From Pectinatus haikarae (GTDB lineage Bacteria; Bacillota; Negativicutes; Selenomonadales; Selenomonadaceae): 64,000 nucleotides of DNA. A program made the translations under genes and the position numbers. The number at the start of each line of letters is the position of its first letter. Position 1 is the first letter of the stretch. Below, one piece after another: positions 8,039 to 16,382 of the stretch. The notes below the pieces were generated by a model. It made no database searches. It saw only the letters and a list, made by a program, of their open reading frames with translations, and was not told the origin of the DNA. Where the stretch lies: assembly GCF_030813505.1 (NCBI RefSeq), contig NZ_JAUSUE010000002.1; one strand, written 5' to 3'.

Positions 8039-9753
8039 GTAGAAAAATGACCGCAGCAGAATATGCAATGATGTTTGGCCCGACAACAGGGGATAAAGTC
8101 CGTCTGGCCGATACAGATCTTTTTCTGGAGGTTGAGAAGGATTACACTTATTATGGTGATGAGGCGAAATTCGGCGGCGGTAAAACGCTACGCGACGGTA
8201 TGGGGCAATCAGTAAATACTCTCAGCTGTGACGGTGATTTGGATCTTGTTCTCACAAATGCAGTGATCGTTGATGTATATGGTATATTTAAAGCCGATAT
8301 AGGCATTAAGGACGGGAAAATTGCCGGGATAGGCAAAGCAGGAAATCCCGATATCATGGACAATGTCACTTCAGGAATGACAATTGGAGCTTCAACTGAA
8401 GCCATTGCCGCCGAAGGGATGATCGTCACTGCCGGAGGAATAGATTCGCATATTCATTTCATCAGTCCCCAGCAGATAGATACAGCTCTTTACAGTGGAA
8501 TTACTACGATGATAGGAGGAGGCACCGGTCCCGCCGACGGAACTAATGCCACTACATGTACACCCGGACCTTGGAATATCGCGCAGATGCTGCGGGCTGC
8601 TGAGGAATATCCTATGAATTTGGGTTTTTTGGCAAAAGGAAACTGTTCCGACATTCGTCCTTTAGAGGAGCAGATACTCGCGGGAGCGATGGGATTGAAG
8701 ATCCATGAAGATTGGGGAGCAACGCCGGCTGTAATCGATGCTTGCCTGCGAGTATCGGATAAGTATGATGTGCAAACCGCCATACATACCGATACTTTGA
8801 ATGAAGCAGGCTGCGTTGAAGATACGCTTAAGGCCATAGCGGGCAGAACAATCCATACCTATCACACGGAAGGGGCTGGCGGCGGTCATGCACCTGATAT
8901 TATAAAGGCTGCCGGAGCCGGCAATGTTCTGCCTTCTTCCACTAATCCGACGATGCCTTTTACTGTAAATACTATTGATGAACATCTGGATATGCTCATG
9001 GTATGTCACCATCTTGACAGCCGTATACCGGAAGATGTTGCCTTTGCCGACTCAAGAATACGTCCGGAAACAATTGCGGCTGAAGACGTTCTGCATGATA
9101 TGGGTATTTTCAGTATGATGAGTTCAGATTCGCAGGCAATGGGGCGTGTCGGAGAGGTAATCACACGCACATGGCAGACAGCTGATAAAATGAAAAAAGA
9201 ACGAGGACCTCTGCCGGAAGAAACCGGTGAAAATGATAATTTTCGTATTCGCCGGTATATAGCAAAATATACGATAAATCCTGCGATAATGCAGGGAATT
9301 TCTGAATATGTGGGTTCAGTCACAAAAGGAAAGCTTGCTGATCTGGTTATATGGAATCCGGCTTTTTTTGGTGTACGGCCGGAAATGATCATAAAGGGCG
9401 GTATGATCACAGCAGCTAAAATGGGGGACCCGAATGCATCTATCCCCACACCCCAGCCGGTTTTCTATCGCCACATGTTTGGTGCGGACGGAAAAGCAAG
9501 ATACACCGGCTGCATAACGTTTGTATCCAAAGCGGCATGGGAAAATGGCATTCAGGAGAAATTGCATTTGGAAAAAAAGATACTGCCTGTGCATGGCTGC
9601 AGAACCATCAGTAAAAAAGATATGGTGCTTAATAATGCTACGCCGCATATAGATGTTGATCCCGAAACCTATGCGGTGCATGTTGACGGAATTCATTTAG
9701 TCAGCAAACCGGCTGAAAAACTGGCATTGGCACAGCTGTACAACCTATTTTAG
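8035..9753 (+). CDS. ureC: Urease alpha (catalytic) subunit UreC
   Basis: This 572-residue amidohydrolase is the catalytic urease subunit. The nickel-ligand His pair is in GIDSHIHFISPQQ. The carbamylated Lys is in GLKIHEDWGATP, with further ligands in HTDTLNEAGCVEDT and HTYHTEGAGGGHAPD. The catalytic flap His is in MVCHHLDSRIPED. The final ligand Asp is likely in MMSSDSQAMGR. No key residue is missing and the length is standard. The GTG at 8035 overlaps the ureB stop and has AAGGAGG with about 7-nt spacing, giving the typical start MSRKMTAAEYAMMFGPTTGD. The holoenzyme needs nickel delivered by UreEFGD, encoded downstream. Confidence 0.98.
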   Translation: MSRKMTAAEYAMMFGPTTGDKVRLADTDLFLEVEKDYTYYGDEAKFGGGKTLRDGMGQSVNTLSCDGDLDLVLTNAVIVDVYGIFKADIGIKDGKIAGIGKAGNPDIMDNVTSGMTIGASTEAIAAEGMIVTAGGIDSHIHFISPQQIDTALYSGITTMIGGGTGPADGTNATTCTPGPWNIAQMLRAAEEYPMNLGFLAKGNCSDIRPLEEQILAGAMGLKIHEDWGATPAVIDACLRVSDKYDVQTAIHTDTLNEAGCVEDTLKAIAGRTIHTYHTEGAGGGHAPDIIKAAGAGNVLPSSTNPTMPFTVNTIDEHLDMLMVCHHLDSRIPEDVAFADSRIRPETIAAEDVLHDMGIFSMMSSDSQAMGRVGEVITRTWQTADKMKKERGPLPEETGENDNFRIRRYIAKYTINPAIMQGISEYVGSVTKGKLADLVIWNPAFFGVRPEMIIKGGMITAAKMGDPNASIPTPQPVFYRHMFGADGKARYTGCITFVSKAAWENGIQEKLHLEKKILPVHGCRTISKKDMVLNNATPHIDVDPETYAVHVDGIHLVSKPAEKLALAQLYNLF

Positions 9754-9773
9754 CGAGGAAAGAAGGATGTCAG

Positions 9774-10289
9774 GTGCTTATTGAGCATATAAAGGGAAAT
9801 ATCAGAGATGGATATTTTAAGAACATGACTGTTGATAAAGTCAGTATTGAATGGTATGACAGCAAAAAGAAAATTCATCGCTTGCTTAGTGATAAAGGAC
9901 GCGATATCGCTGTGCGTCTATCCGCCGAAGAACAAAGCCGGGGGCTGTGCCAGGGAGATGTTTTGGCTGTATTTGATGGTGAGGCTGTTACTGTTGATAT
10001 TATTCCCAGCAAATGCATCATTGTATCGCGTGTCACGAAAATGGAAATGATTACATTATGCTATGAAACGGGAAACCGCCACTCTCCGTTTTATTATGTA
10101 CCGGACAGTGAAAATTTTCTTATCCCCTACGATCATCCGTTTGAAGAATTACTGCACAAATTGAATATTCATTTTGCTGTTGAAAACAGACGTCTTGATG
10201 ATCGTCAGCGTATTTGCGCATCTGCAGGACACAATCATGTGCATGTGCCGGTGTCTCATGCACATGCAACGGAGAGCGAACATGAATGA
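9774..10289 (+). CDS. ureE: Urease accessory nickel chaperone UreE
   Basis: The 171-residue protein starts at GTG 9774 behind AAGAAGGA. It has the UreE N-terminal peptide-binding region and the metal-binding C-terminal domain, and ends in a His-rich tail (GHNHVHVPVSHAHATESEHE) typical of nickel-storing UreE proteins. It hands nickel to the UreG-UreF-UreD complex on apo-urease. Its last codons overlap the ureF start by 8 bp. The metal-binding tail is present here but is absent in some species, so nickel buffering is likely. Confidence 0.94.
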   Translation: MLIEHIKGNIRDGYFKNMTVDKVSIEWYDSKKKIHRLLSDKGRDIAVRLSAEEQSRGLCQGDVLAVFDGEAVTVDIIPSKCIIVSRVTKMEMITLCYETGNRHSPFYYVPDSENFLIPYDHPFEELLHKLNIHFAVENRRLDDRQRICASAGHNHVHVPVSHAHATESEHE

Positions 10290-10971
10290 AACAGATCGTC
10301 AATTTTTACTACTGCAGATAAATGATGCACTTTTTCCCATCGGTGCTTATGTTCATTCTTACGGATTGGAAACATATATACAGCGGGGCTTGATATGTGA
10401 TGATAAAAGTGTGAAGGAATGGCTGATGCAGTATATGTCTTCGTCTTTTATATACAGTGACATGCTGGCTGTCAGGCTGGCTTATGAACGGGCATTGGCG
10501 CATGATTTGGAAGGGGTTTTTTTACTGGAAAAACTTTTTTTGGCAGCCAGGGCACCTTCTGAGCTTCGGCAGGCCGCCGTCAAACTAGGATCGAGGTTTA
10601 TAAAAACGATACACGCACTGCCGTTGTCATCAATTAATGAAGTTTTTGAGCAATATGCTGCTGGTTCCTGCCGGCATATACATCCGGCAGCTTACGGCGT
10701 GTTCTGCGCAGCGGCGGGGATAGTTTTGTCTGACTGTCTTTTTCATTATATGTATGCACAGGCTGCGGGGCTTGTAAATACATGTGTGAAAAGCGTACCT
10801 CTCAGCCAGACTGCCGGTCAGCAGCTCTTGCGGAGCTGCAGTCTGCATTGGCCGCGGCTGCTAGGCATGCTTCAACTGCTGTCAATAGATGATTTTTGTT
10901 TGTCAACGCCGGGATTCGATATTCGATCAATGCAGCACGAGGCATTATATTCTCGTCTGTATATGTCATGA
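10282..10971 (+). CDS. ureF: Urease accessory protein UreF
   Basis: The 229-residue, mostly helical protein carries the UreF signatures DALFPIGAYVHSYGLETYIQ near the N terminus and HPAAYGVFCAAAGI in the middle. UreF bridges UreD and UreG and acts as a fidelity checkpoint for nickel insertion. The ATG at 10282 overlaps the end of ureE; longer in-frame starts lie inside ureE and are rejected. The gene is part of the continuous ureEFGD run. Confidence 0.93.
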   Translation: MNETDRQFLLLQINDALFPIGAYVHSYGLETYIQRGLICDDKSVKEWLMQYMSSSFIYSDMLAVRLAYERALAHDLEGVFLLEKLFLAARAPSELRQAAVKLGSRFIKTIHALPLSSINEVFEQYAAGSCRHIHPAAYGVFCAAAGIVLSDCLFHYMYAQAAGLVNTCVKSVPLSQTAGQQLLRSCSLHWPRLLGMLQLLSIDDFCLSTPGFDIRSMQHEALYSRLYMS

Positions 10972-10988
10972 AGCAGGGAGATGATTTT

Positions 10989-11597
10989 ATGAGTTATGTG
11001 AAAATCGGGGTAGCGGGTCCTGTCGGTTCGGGTAAAACAGCACTGATAGAGGCATTGACACGCAAGCTGGCAGATAAATACAGCATTTGTGTTATTACTA
11101 ATGATATTTATACACAGGAAGATGCGGAATTTCTCATTAAAAATTCCGTCATGGAAAAAGAACGGGTAATAGGTGTGGAGACAGGTGGCTGTCCGCATAC
11201 AGCTATTCGTGAGGATGCATCTATGAATCTTGAAGCGATCGAAGAAATGGAAAAGAAATTCCCCGATGTTGAAATTTTTTTCATTGAAAGCGGCGGTGAT
11301 AATTTATCTGCTACCTTTAGTCCGGAACTTGCCGATAAAACCATCTTTGTCATTGATGTGGCCGAAGGTGACAAAATTCCCCGTAAAGGCGGGCCCGGTA
11401 TTATGCGATCAGATCTTCTGATTATCAATAAGGTAGATTTGGCGCCATATGTTGGAGCCGATCTTGAGACAATGAAGAGTGACTCAGAAAAAATGCGCGG
11501 CAGCAAACCCTTTTTTTTCACAAATATACGCGAAAACCAGGGTATAGATAAAGTCATAGCATGGATTAGGCACGAGGCGCTGCTTGAAGATGCCTGA
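10989..11597 (+). CDS. ureG: Urease accessory GTPase UreG
   Basis: The 202-residue SIMIBI-class GTPase has the P loop GPVGSGKTALIEAL, the CPH nickel site within GVETGGCPHTAIREDAS, the conserved FIESGGDNL (switch region) and the base-recognition NKVDLAPYVG. It couples GTP hydrolysis to nickel transfer into urease. ATG 10989 follows GGGAG; earlier in-frame codons overlap ureF and are less likely. It lies 17 bp after ureF and overlaps ureD by 8 bp. Confidence 0.97.
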   Translation: MSYVKIGVAGPVGSGKTALIEALTRKLADKYSICVITNDIYTQEDAEFLIKNSVMEKERVIGVETGGCPHTAIREDASMNLEAIEEMEKKFPDVEIFFIESGGDNLSATFSPELADKTIFVIDVAEGDKIPRKGGPGIMRSDLLIINKVDLAPYVGADLETMKSDSEKMRGSKPFFFTNIRENQGIDKVIAWIRHEALLEDA

Positions 11598-12408
11598 ACA
11601 GAAACCAAGTGGCAGTGCTTATGGTAAAATATCACATCTGAATTTGAAATTCTGCCGCCAACAGAAAAAAACTATCCTGGAGGATGTTTATTTTACAGCA
11701 CCGTTTAAAGTAATGCAGCCTTTTCTTTCTAATACAGCTGCACGTTTCATGATCCTCAGCGCTTCGGCAGGAATTATGGCAGGCGATCGTCAGGATATAG
11801 ATATATATCTAAAAAAAGGCACAACTGTGGAGTTGACAGCACAGTCTTATGAAAAAATTCACAAAATGATTGATGGTGAAGGCAGGCGCAGCACCACGAT
11901 TACTTTGGAAAAGGATACACTTCTTTTTTATGTGCCGCAGCCTGTTATTCCCTTCGCCGATTCGGCATTTACCAGTGATACGGTAATACATCTCACAGAT
12001 AATACATCAAAGCTTTTTTTCAGCGAAATATTGAGCAGCGGCAGAACGGCATATGATGAGCGGTTTCTTTATAAAAAATACAGTGCCTCAGTAAAAATTT
12101 ATGAGGGTAATGATATATGTTATTTTGAAAATTCCCGTTATCTGCCGGCACAACAGAATTTAAACGGATTTGGCAGCTATGAGGGATATACGCATCTGGC
12201 CACAATTCTTCTTTTCAATTTTACTGTTGCTGACAGTAGTTTGACAGAAAAAATACGGCAGCTTCTTGATATGCATAAGGAACTTGACGGTGGTGTGAGC
12301 TGTACAGAAAATAAATATTTATGTATAAAATCTTTTGCGTCTTCAGGACAGAGTTTAGTAAACTTTATAGATTCAATAAAAAAACTTTTAAAAATAGATC
12401 AGGTATAA
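11590..12408 (+). CDS. ureD: Urease accessory protein UreD (UreH)
   Basis: The 272-residue protein has the UreD pattern: FTAPFKVMQPF, LSASAGIMAGDRQDIDI, then VPQPVIPFADSAF and EILSSGRTAYDERFLYKKY. UreD binds apo-urease and channels nickel from UreG/UreF. ATG 11590 overlaps the ureG stop; a TTG two codons upstream is possible but weaker. It is the last gene of the cluster and is followed by a strong terminator. The order ureABCEFGD, with ureD last, is seen in several firmicutes and proteobacteria. Confidence 0.92.
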   Translation: MPEQKPSGSAYGKISHLNLKFCRQQKKTILEDVYFTAPFKVMQPFLSNTAARFMILSASAGIMAGDRQDIDIYLKKGTTVELTAQSYEKIHKMIDGEGRRSTTITLEKDTLLFYVPQPVIPFADSAFTSDTVIHLTDNTSKLFFSEILSSGRTAYDERFLYKKYSASVKIYEGNDICYFENSRYLPAQQNLNGFGSYEGYTHLATILLFNFTVADSSLTEKIRQLLDMHKELDGGVSCTENKYLCIKSFASSGQSLVNFIDSIKKLLKIDQV

Positions 12409-12494
12409 AGTGATTTTGAAGAATTGATCAAGGAATGATAAATACTGATAATTATGTTGTAGTAAAATTTTTCTATGGCAGAGTTTGTAAGATG

Positions 12495-12524
12495 GACGCT
12501 CAATTATTATTGGGCGTCTTTTTT
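12495..12524 (+). terminator. Terminator of the urea/urease operon
   Basis: A 10-bp stem (12495-12504 with 12509-12518, loop TATT, one G-U pair) is followed directly by TTTTTT. It closes the urt-ure run and insulates the downstream two-component genes. Confidence 0.85.
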
Positions 12525-12637
12525 GTTTTGCCATATAAAAATATGAGAAATTTTTAGGATGTTAGGAATTGTTTAGAATTATCCAGTATAATCCAGTATA
12601 ACGGATAAACAGGATGACAGAAAAGAGGATAATTGGT

Positions 12638-14146
12638 ATGCAAGTACGAGATATTTCTATAAAAAAAAGGCTGCTCATTGTAAATTTTATGATGGTCTTC
12701 GTTCCTGTGTGTCTGCTGGGGATTATCGGTGCAGTAATTTTTGTAGGACTTCGTTTTACCGGAACGGAGCAAAAAAGTGAACTGGCAATGTTGTGGCCGG
12801 AAAAAGGGCCGGCACTTTCTATACAATTTGCGGTGAGCTCTCTTCGTGTTAAGGCCGAAAAAAGAAATGCCCAAAAATTGAAAGAGATGCTGGAGGACTG
12901 CCATATATTGGAGGCACAAGGTATTAATACCTTGGTAATGAAAGACGGCAAAGTAATATATGTCACAGATAAGGTAGACAGTGAATGGCTGCAGGCTACA
13001 GTCAGGCAGAAATGCGGCAGCAGTCAGTCAACAATGTTATGGGATGATGAAAGTTTTACCTTTTCTTATACTTCACCGCGCAGTGGTATGACCATCATGG
13101 CAGCTGGAAATGCACCATTTCTGGCAAAAGGCAGCATTCCAGAAAATAACGCGAAAGAAATGATGGAGCTGCTGTTGTTTACCATATTAGGTGTATCTAT
13201 GGCGATCATTATTTTTTTTGGCGGCTATCTGTCAAGGATACTGTCCCGGCAGATTCTTGAACCGCTAGAAACACTGCGTTATGCGGCGGCAGAAATCAGA
13301 GAGGGAAACTTGGAGGTACAACTTAATGTCAGTACGCAGGATGAGCTGGGAGAGACTTGTCAGGCCTTTGACCGTATGCGGCATGAACTCAAGAGAGCAA
13401 GAGAGACAAAGGAAAAATATGAAGTGAATCGCAAAGAACTTATCGCCGGAATTTCGCATGATCTTTCTACGCCGCTGACTTCTCTAAAGGGTTATGCAAG
13501 CGGTATTCTTGATGGTATTGCACGTACACCGGAGAAGCAGAAGCACTATACAGAAATGATATATCATACAGCATGCAGCATGGAAAAATTAGTGGAAAGC
13601 CTGTTCCTTTTTTCAAAGCTCGATTTGGGACGGGTACCTTTCCGGTTGGAAAAAGTAGATATATGTCTTTATTTTAAAGACTTTATTGCCGAAAGTTATG
13701 ACCAAATGTATGAACGGGGTTTGAAGCTGGAGTTTCGGGGAATAGAGGAGCAGACGATCGTTGGGATCGACCGATTGCAGTTTCAGCGTGTAGTGGAGAA
13801 TCTGTTGGAAAATAGCCTGAAATACAAAAAAAATGATACTGTCAGCGTGCAGATCATTTTGAGTAGACAGGCGGAAAATTTAAAGATATCATTTGTAGAT
13901 GACGGAATTGGTGTGACCGGTAAGGATCTGTCCCGATTATTTGACAGCTTTTATCGAACAGATCCGGCCAGAGCCAATGTGGCAAACGGCAGCGGACTGG
14001 GGCTGGCTATTGTAAAGCAAATCGTTGCGGGATTGAAGGGGACAATATGGGCGGAGCAGACACCCGGCGGTGGACTGACTATTTGCATACTCCTGCCAAT
14101 TGTGAGAGGGGACAAACATGAAGAAAATATTGATTGTGGAAGATGA
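12638..14146 (+). CDS. HAMP-containing sensor histidine kinase
   Basis: This 502-residue membrane sensor has a membrane segment at about 12-38, an extracytoplasmic sensing region to about 170, and a second segment near 175-197. HAMP is at about 198-250. The HisKA domain carries phospho-His about 274 (ISHDLSTPLTSLKGYASG), and HATPase_c shows N box ENLLENSLKY, DDGIGV and GSGLGLAIVKQI. Start 12638 has a GAGG site; the in-frame ATG at 12614 abuts its own AGG and is less likely. It overlaps the OmpR-type regulator by 29 bp, a classic pair. The stimulus is unknown. The neighbouring PAP2 phosphatase and methyltransferase suggest an envelope role (inference). Confidence 0.93.
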   Translation: MQVRDISIKKRLLIVNFMMVFVPVCLLGIIGAVIFVGLRFTGTEQKSELAMLWPEKGPALSIQFAVSSLRVKAEKRNAQKLKEMLEDCHILEAQGINTLVMKDGKVIYVTDKVDSEWLQATVRQKCGSSQSTMLWDDESFTFSYTSPRSGMTIMAAGNAPFLAKGSIPENNAKEMMELLLFTILGVSMAIIIFFGGYLSRILSRQILEPLETLRYAAAEIREGNLEVQLNVSTQDELGETCQAFDRMRHELKRARETKEKYEVNRKELIAGISHDLSTPLTSLKGYASGILDGIARTPEKQKHYTEMIYHTACSMEKLVESLFLFSKLDLGRVPFRLEKVDICLYFKDFIAESYDQMYERGLKLEFRGIEEQTIVGIDRLQFQRVVENLLENSLKYKKNDTVSVQIILSRQAENLKISFVDDGIGVTGKDLSRLFDSFYRTDPARANVANGSGLGLAIVKQIVAGLKGTIWAEQTPGGGLTICILLPIVRGDKHEENIDCGR

Positions 14147-14810
14147 TAGAGCTATAGCTGAATTGGAACGCGATTATCTGGAAGCAAGTAATTTTACAGT
14201 CGTCATTGCTTATGACGGAAAATGCGGTCTAAAGAGAGCAGTAGAAGATACGTATGATTTATTGCTCTTAGACATTATGCTTCCGGGAATCGATGGGTTT
14301 CAAATCTGCCGCGAGGTGCGCAAGGTGAAGAATACGCCGATTCTCATGGTATCAGCAAAACACGAAGATATCGATAAAATACGCGGATTAGGATTGGGGG
14401 CTGACGATTATGTGATTAAGCCATTCAGTCCGAGTGAGCTTGTAGCTCGAGTGAAGGCCCATATTGCCCGCTATGAAAGACTGACAGGCATGGATGGAAA
14501 AGAGCAGAAAAAAATCCTGCAGTCGGGAGATCTGGAAATTCAATTAGAAACGCATCGTGTATTTTTAGCGGAGCAAGAAATCACACTTCCTCACCGTGAA
14601 TTTGAACTTTTGTCATTTTTGGCGGAAAATCCGGGAATAGTATTCAGTAAAGAAAAATTATTCGAACGTGTTTGGGGGCTGGATGCAGCAGGAGATACGG
14701 CAACGGTTATGGTACATGTAAATCGCATACGGGATAAAATCGAACAAAATCCGTCCAAGCCTATTTATATTGAAACAGTGTGGGGGGCGGGATATCGATT
14801 CCGCAAATAA
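14118..14810 (+). CDS. OmpR/PhoB-family response regulator
   Basis: The 230-residue protein has an N-terminal receiver domain (VEDD, phospho-acceptor about D53 in LLLLDIMLPGIDG, Lys in VIKPF) and a C-terminal winged helix (LPHREFELLSFLAENPG, then VMVHVNRIRDKIE and IETVWGAGYRFRK). It should be phosphorylated by the kinase encoded immediately upstream. A TTTAAA-N5-TTTAAA direct repeat at 14871-14887 has the 11-bp spacing bound by regulators of this family and may be its own target in front of the PAP2 gene. Confidence 0.95.
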   Translation: MKKILIVEDDRAIAELERDYLEASNFTVVIAYDGKCGLKRAVEDTYDLLLLDIMLPGIDGFQICREVRKVKNTPILMVSAKHEDIDKIRGLGLGADDYVIKPFSPSELVARVKAHIARYERLTGMDGKEQKKILQSGDLEIQLETHRVFLAEQEITLPHREFELLSFLAENPGIVFSKEKLFERVWGLDAAGDTATVMVHVNRIRDKIEQNPSKPIYIETVWGAGYRFRK

Positions 14811-14870
14811 AATGCAGTCAAAAAAGATCGCTGATCGGTCTGGAACTTTTTATAAAAACTTTTCGGTCTA

Positions 14871-14908
14871 TTTAAATTTTGTTTAAATCTGCGATTTATA
14901 CTTAAAAT
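14871..14908 (+). promoter_or_regulatory. Direct-repeat regulator box and -10 upstream of the PAP2 gene
   Basis: TTTAAA (14871-14876), five bases, then TTTAAA (14882-14887) form an 11-bp-period direct repeat. TAAAAT at 14903-14908 is a plausible -10. The arrangement resembles PhoP/PmrA-type promoters in which the box replaces the -35. Assignment to the adjacent regulator is inference. Confidence 0.45.
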
Positions 14909-14933
14909 AGTACATGAAAGGGGAAGAATAGAA

Positions 14934-15497
14934 ATGGAATGGATCGTTTCATTGGATCAGGCAACCATCTTTTGGGTGCAGAATCATCTAGTGACAGGAC
15001 TATTGTCGCCTGTTATGATAGGACTGTCTGAATTGGGCAATTTCGGTGCAGTATGAATTTTAACCGGTATCGTTATGCTTGGCATAAAAAAATATCGACG
15101 TGCTGGTGTGGGGGTTTTTATGGCATTGCTGTTCAGTCTTATTATGGGGAACGGAATTTTGAAACACGCTGTGATGCGAGTGCGGCCCTGTATTGATTAT
15201 CCATGGATGCCTATGCTGGTGCATGTTCCTAATGTAAATAATTTTTCCTTCCCGTCAGGGCATACATTCGGTTCCTTTGCAGCAGCGACAGTGATGTTCA
15301 GTGCAATGAAACGATACTGGGGAATTGCGGCGCTTTCATTGGCAGCTGCGATAGGTTTTTCCCGTATATATCTTTTTTTGCATTATCCAAGTGATGTATT
15401 TGCCGGAAGTATTTTGGGTATCATAGCCGGAGCGGCTGCGTGGTGCTTGTCGGGGAAATTAATATTATGGATGAAAAATACAACCGTTATAAAGTAG
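14934..15497 (+). pseudogene. PAP2-family phosphatase interrupted by an in-frame TGA
   Basis: Translation from ATG 14934 (behind AAAGGGGAAG) gives 40 residues of a PAP2/undecaprenyl-pyrophosphatase-like protein and then TGA at 15054-15056. The same frame continues without any shift to 15497. The expected residue at the stop is Trp in a GNFGAVWI-type motif, so one G-to-A change (TGG to TGA) explains it. All catalytic motifs are intact downstream: K-x6-RP (KHAVMRVRP), FPSGHT, and SR-x5-H-x3-D (SRIYLFLHYPSD). An internal ATG at 15075 has no ribosome site and would remove the first membrane segment. Either a recent inactivation, a sequence error or readthrough is possible. Confidence 0.8.
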
Positions 15498-15522
15498 AAA
15501 GTAAAAATTTAGTGAGAGGAAT

Positions 15523-16083
15523 ATGATTTGTATGCTGGCGACACGTATAGTTTTTTTGAAAAAATTTTTTGATGAGCCGGCTAAAATTGGCAGCATTATC
15601 CCGAGCTCAAAGTTCCTGACCAGAAAAATGCTGGCAGATCTTCCTTGGTCTGAAATGGGCAATATTGTTGAATTGGGAGCAGGAACAGGTGTTTTTACGG
15701 AATATATTGCGCAGTATAAAAAAGAAACATGCAAGGCCGTTATCATTGAGCAAGATCCGGTCATGCTGGCGGAGCTGAGAGTACGTTTCCCGGATATGCT
15801 TTTTGGCAGGCGGGCGGAAAAGCTGTCATACATATTTAATGAATTGAATTTAGCAAAAGCGGATTGCATTATTTCAGGATTGCCATTTGCAATGTTCACT
15901 CCCGATTTACGCGAAAGCATTTTAGATGCTGCCACGACACAGCTTAAAAAGGATGGACGATTCATTGCTTTTCAGTATTCACTGCAAATGTATCCGATGT
16001 TTCACCGCCGATTTTCAGAAGTCAAAGTTAGTTTTGAATTACGCAATTTTCCACCGGCATTTGTATATTATTGCAGGCAATAA
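15523..16083 (+). CDS. Small class I SAM-dependent methyltransferase (phospholipid N-methyltransferase-like)
   Basis: The 186-residue Rossmann-fold methyltransferase has motif I IVELGAGTGVFTEYI, an acidic motif II IIEQDP, and a motif IV-like region DCIISGLPFAMF. It is closest in appearance to the short rRNA adenine dimethylase-like/phospholipid N-methyltransferase group (PIGSIIPSSKFLTRKM near the N terminus is typical). That family methylates phosphatidylethanolamine or related lipids in some bacteria, but the substrate cannot be read from sequence. GAGAGG lies 3 nt before ATG 15523 and 12 nt before the alternative ATG 15532, so the start is uncertain by three codons. It follows the broken PAP2 gene, possibly in one transcript. 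Confidence 0.75.
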   Translation: MICMLATRIVFLKKFFDEPAKIGSIIPSSKFLTRKMLADLPWSEMGNIVELGAGTGVFTEYIAQYKKETCKAVIIEQDPVMLAELRVRFPDMLFGRRAEKLSYIFNELNLAKADCIISGLPFAMFTPDLRESILDAATTQLKKDGRFIAFQYSLQMYPMFHRRFSEVKVSFELRNFPPAFVYYCRQ

Positions 16084-16099
16084 CCTGCTTGAAAATTGA

Positions 16100-16150
16100 A
16101 ATGACCCGCATAAGGCAGACCCAAAAATCTAACTTATACGGGTCATTTTA
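16100..16150. terminator. Bidirectional-type terminator after the methyltransferase gene
   Basis: A 15-bp stem with one mismatch (16100-16114 with 16133-16147) is flanked by T-rich sequence on the plus side. It ends the kinase-to-methyltransferase transcript. Confidence 0.75.
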
Positions 16151-16193
16151 TATGTAAAAATAGAATGATCACATCGGTAGGCAATATGGAATA

Positions 16194-16324
16194 GTGTGTC
16201 ATAATAAATTTATGAGTGTATCAAATATTATGATATTTCTCATATGTGTGTCAAAAATAAGTGTGTCAAAAATAAAATACATCGAAAATAATAGAACAGC
16301 AGCAGTCCTTTGAAAGTGACACAC
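16194..16324 (+). promoter_or_regulatory. Array of GTGTGTCA sites, candidate sigma-54 activator binding region
   Basis: GTGTGTCA occurs at 16194-16201, 16246-16253 and 16261-16268. One variant, GTGTATCA, is at 16216-16223, and an inverted copy, TGACACAC, is at 16317-16324. The direct copies are each followed by an A/T-rich tract. The array lies directly upstream of a sigma-54 promoter, where enhancer-binding activators of the LevR/ManR type would bind. No activator gene is visible in the window. Confidence 0.7.
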
Positions 16325-16329
16325 AATAG

Positions 16330-16346
16330 TTGGCATGATTCTTGCA
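16330..16346 (+). promoter_or_regulatory. Sigma-54 (RpoN) -24/-12 promoter of the mannose-family PTS operon
   Basis: TTGGCATG (16330-16337), four bases, then TTGCA (16342-16346) match the TGGCACG-N4-TTGCA consensus with exact spacing. Transcription should begin near 16356-16358, about 25 nt before the EIIA ATG. Confidence 0.9.
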
Positions 16347-16382
16347 TATATTTAAATATAAAAAGCAGGGGAGGTTGGAAAA

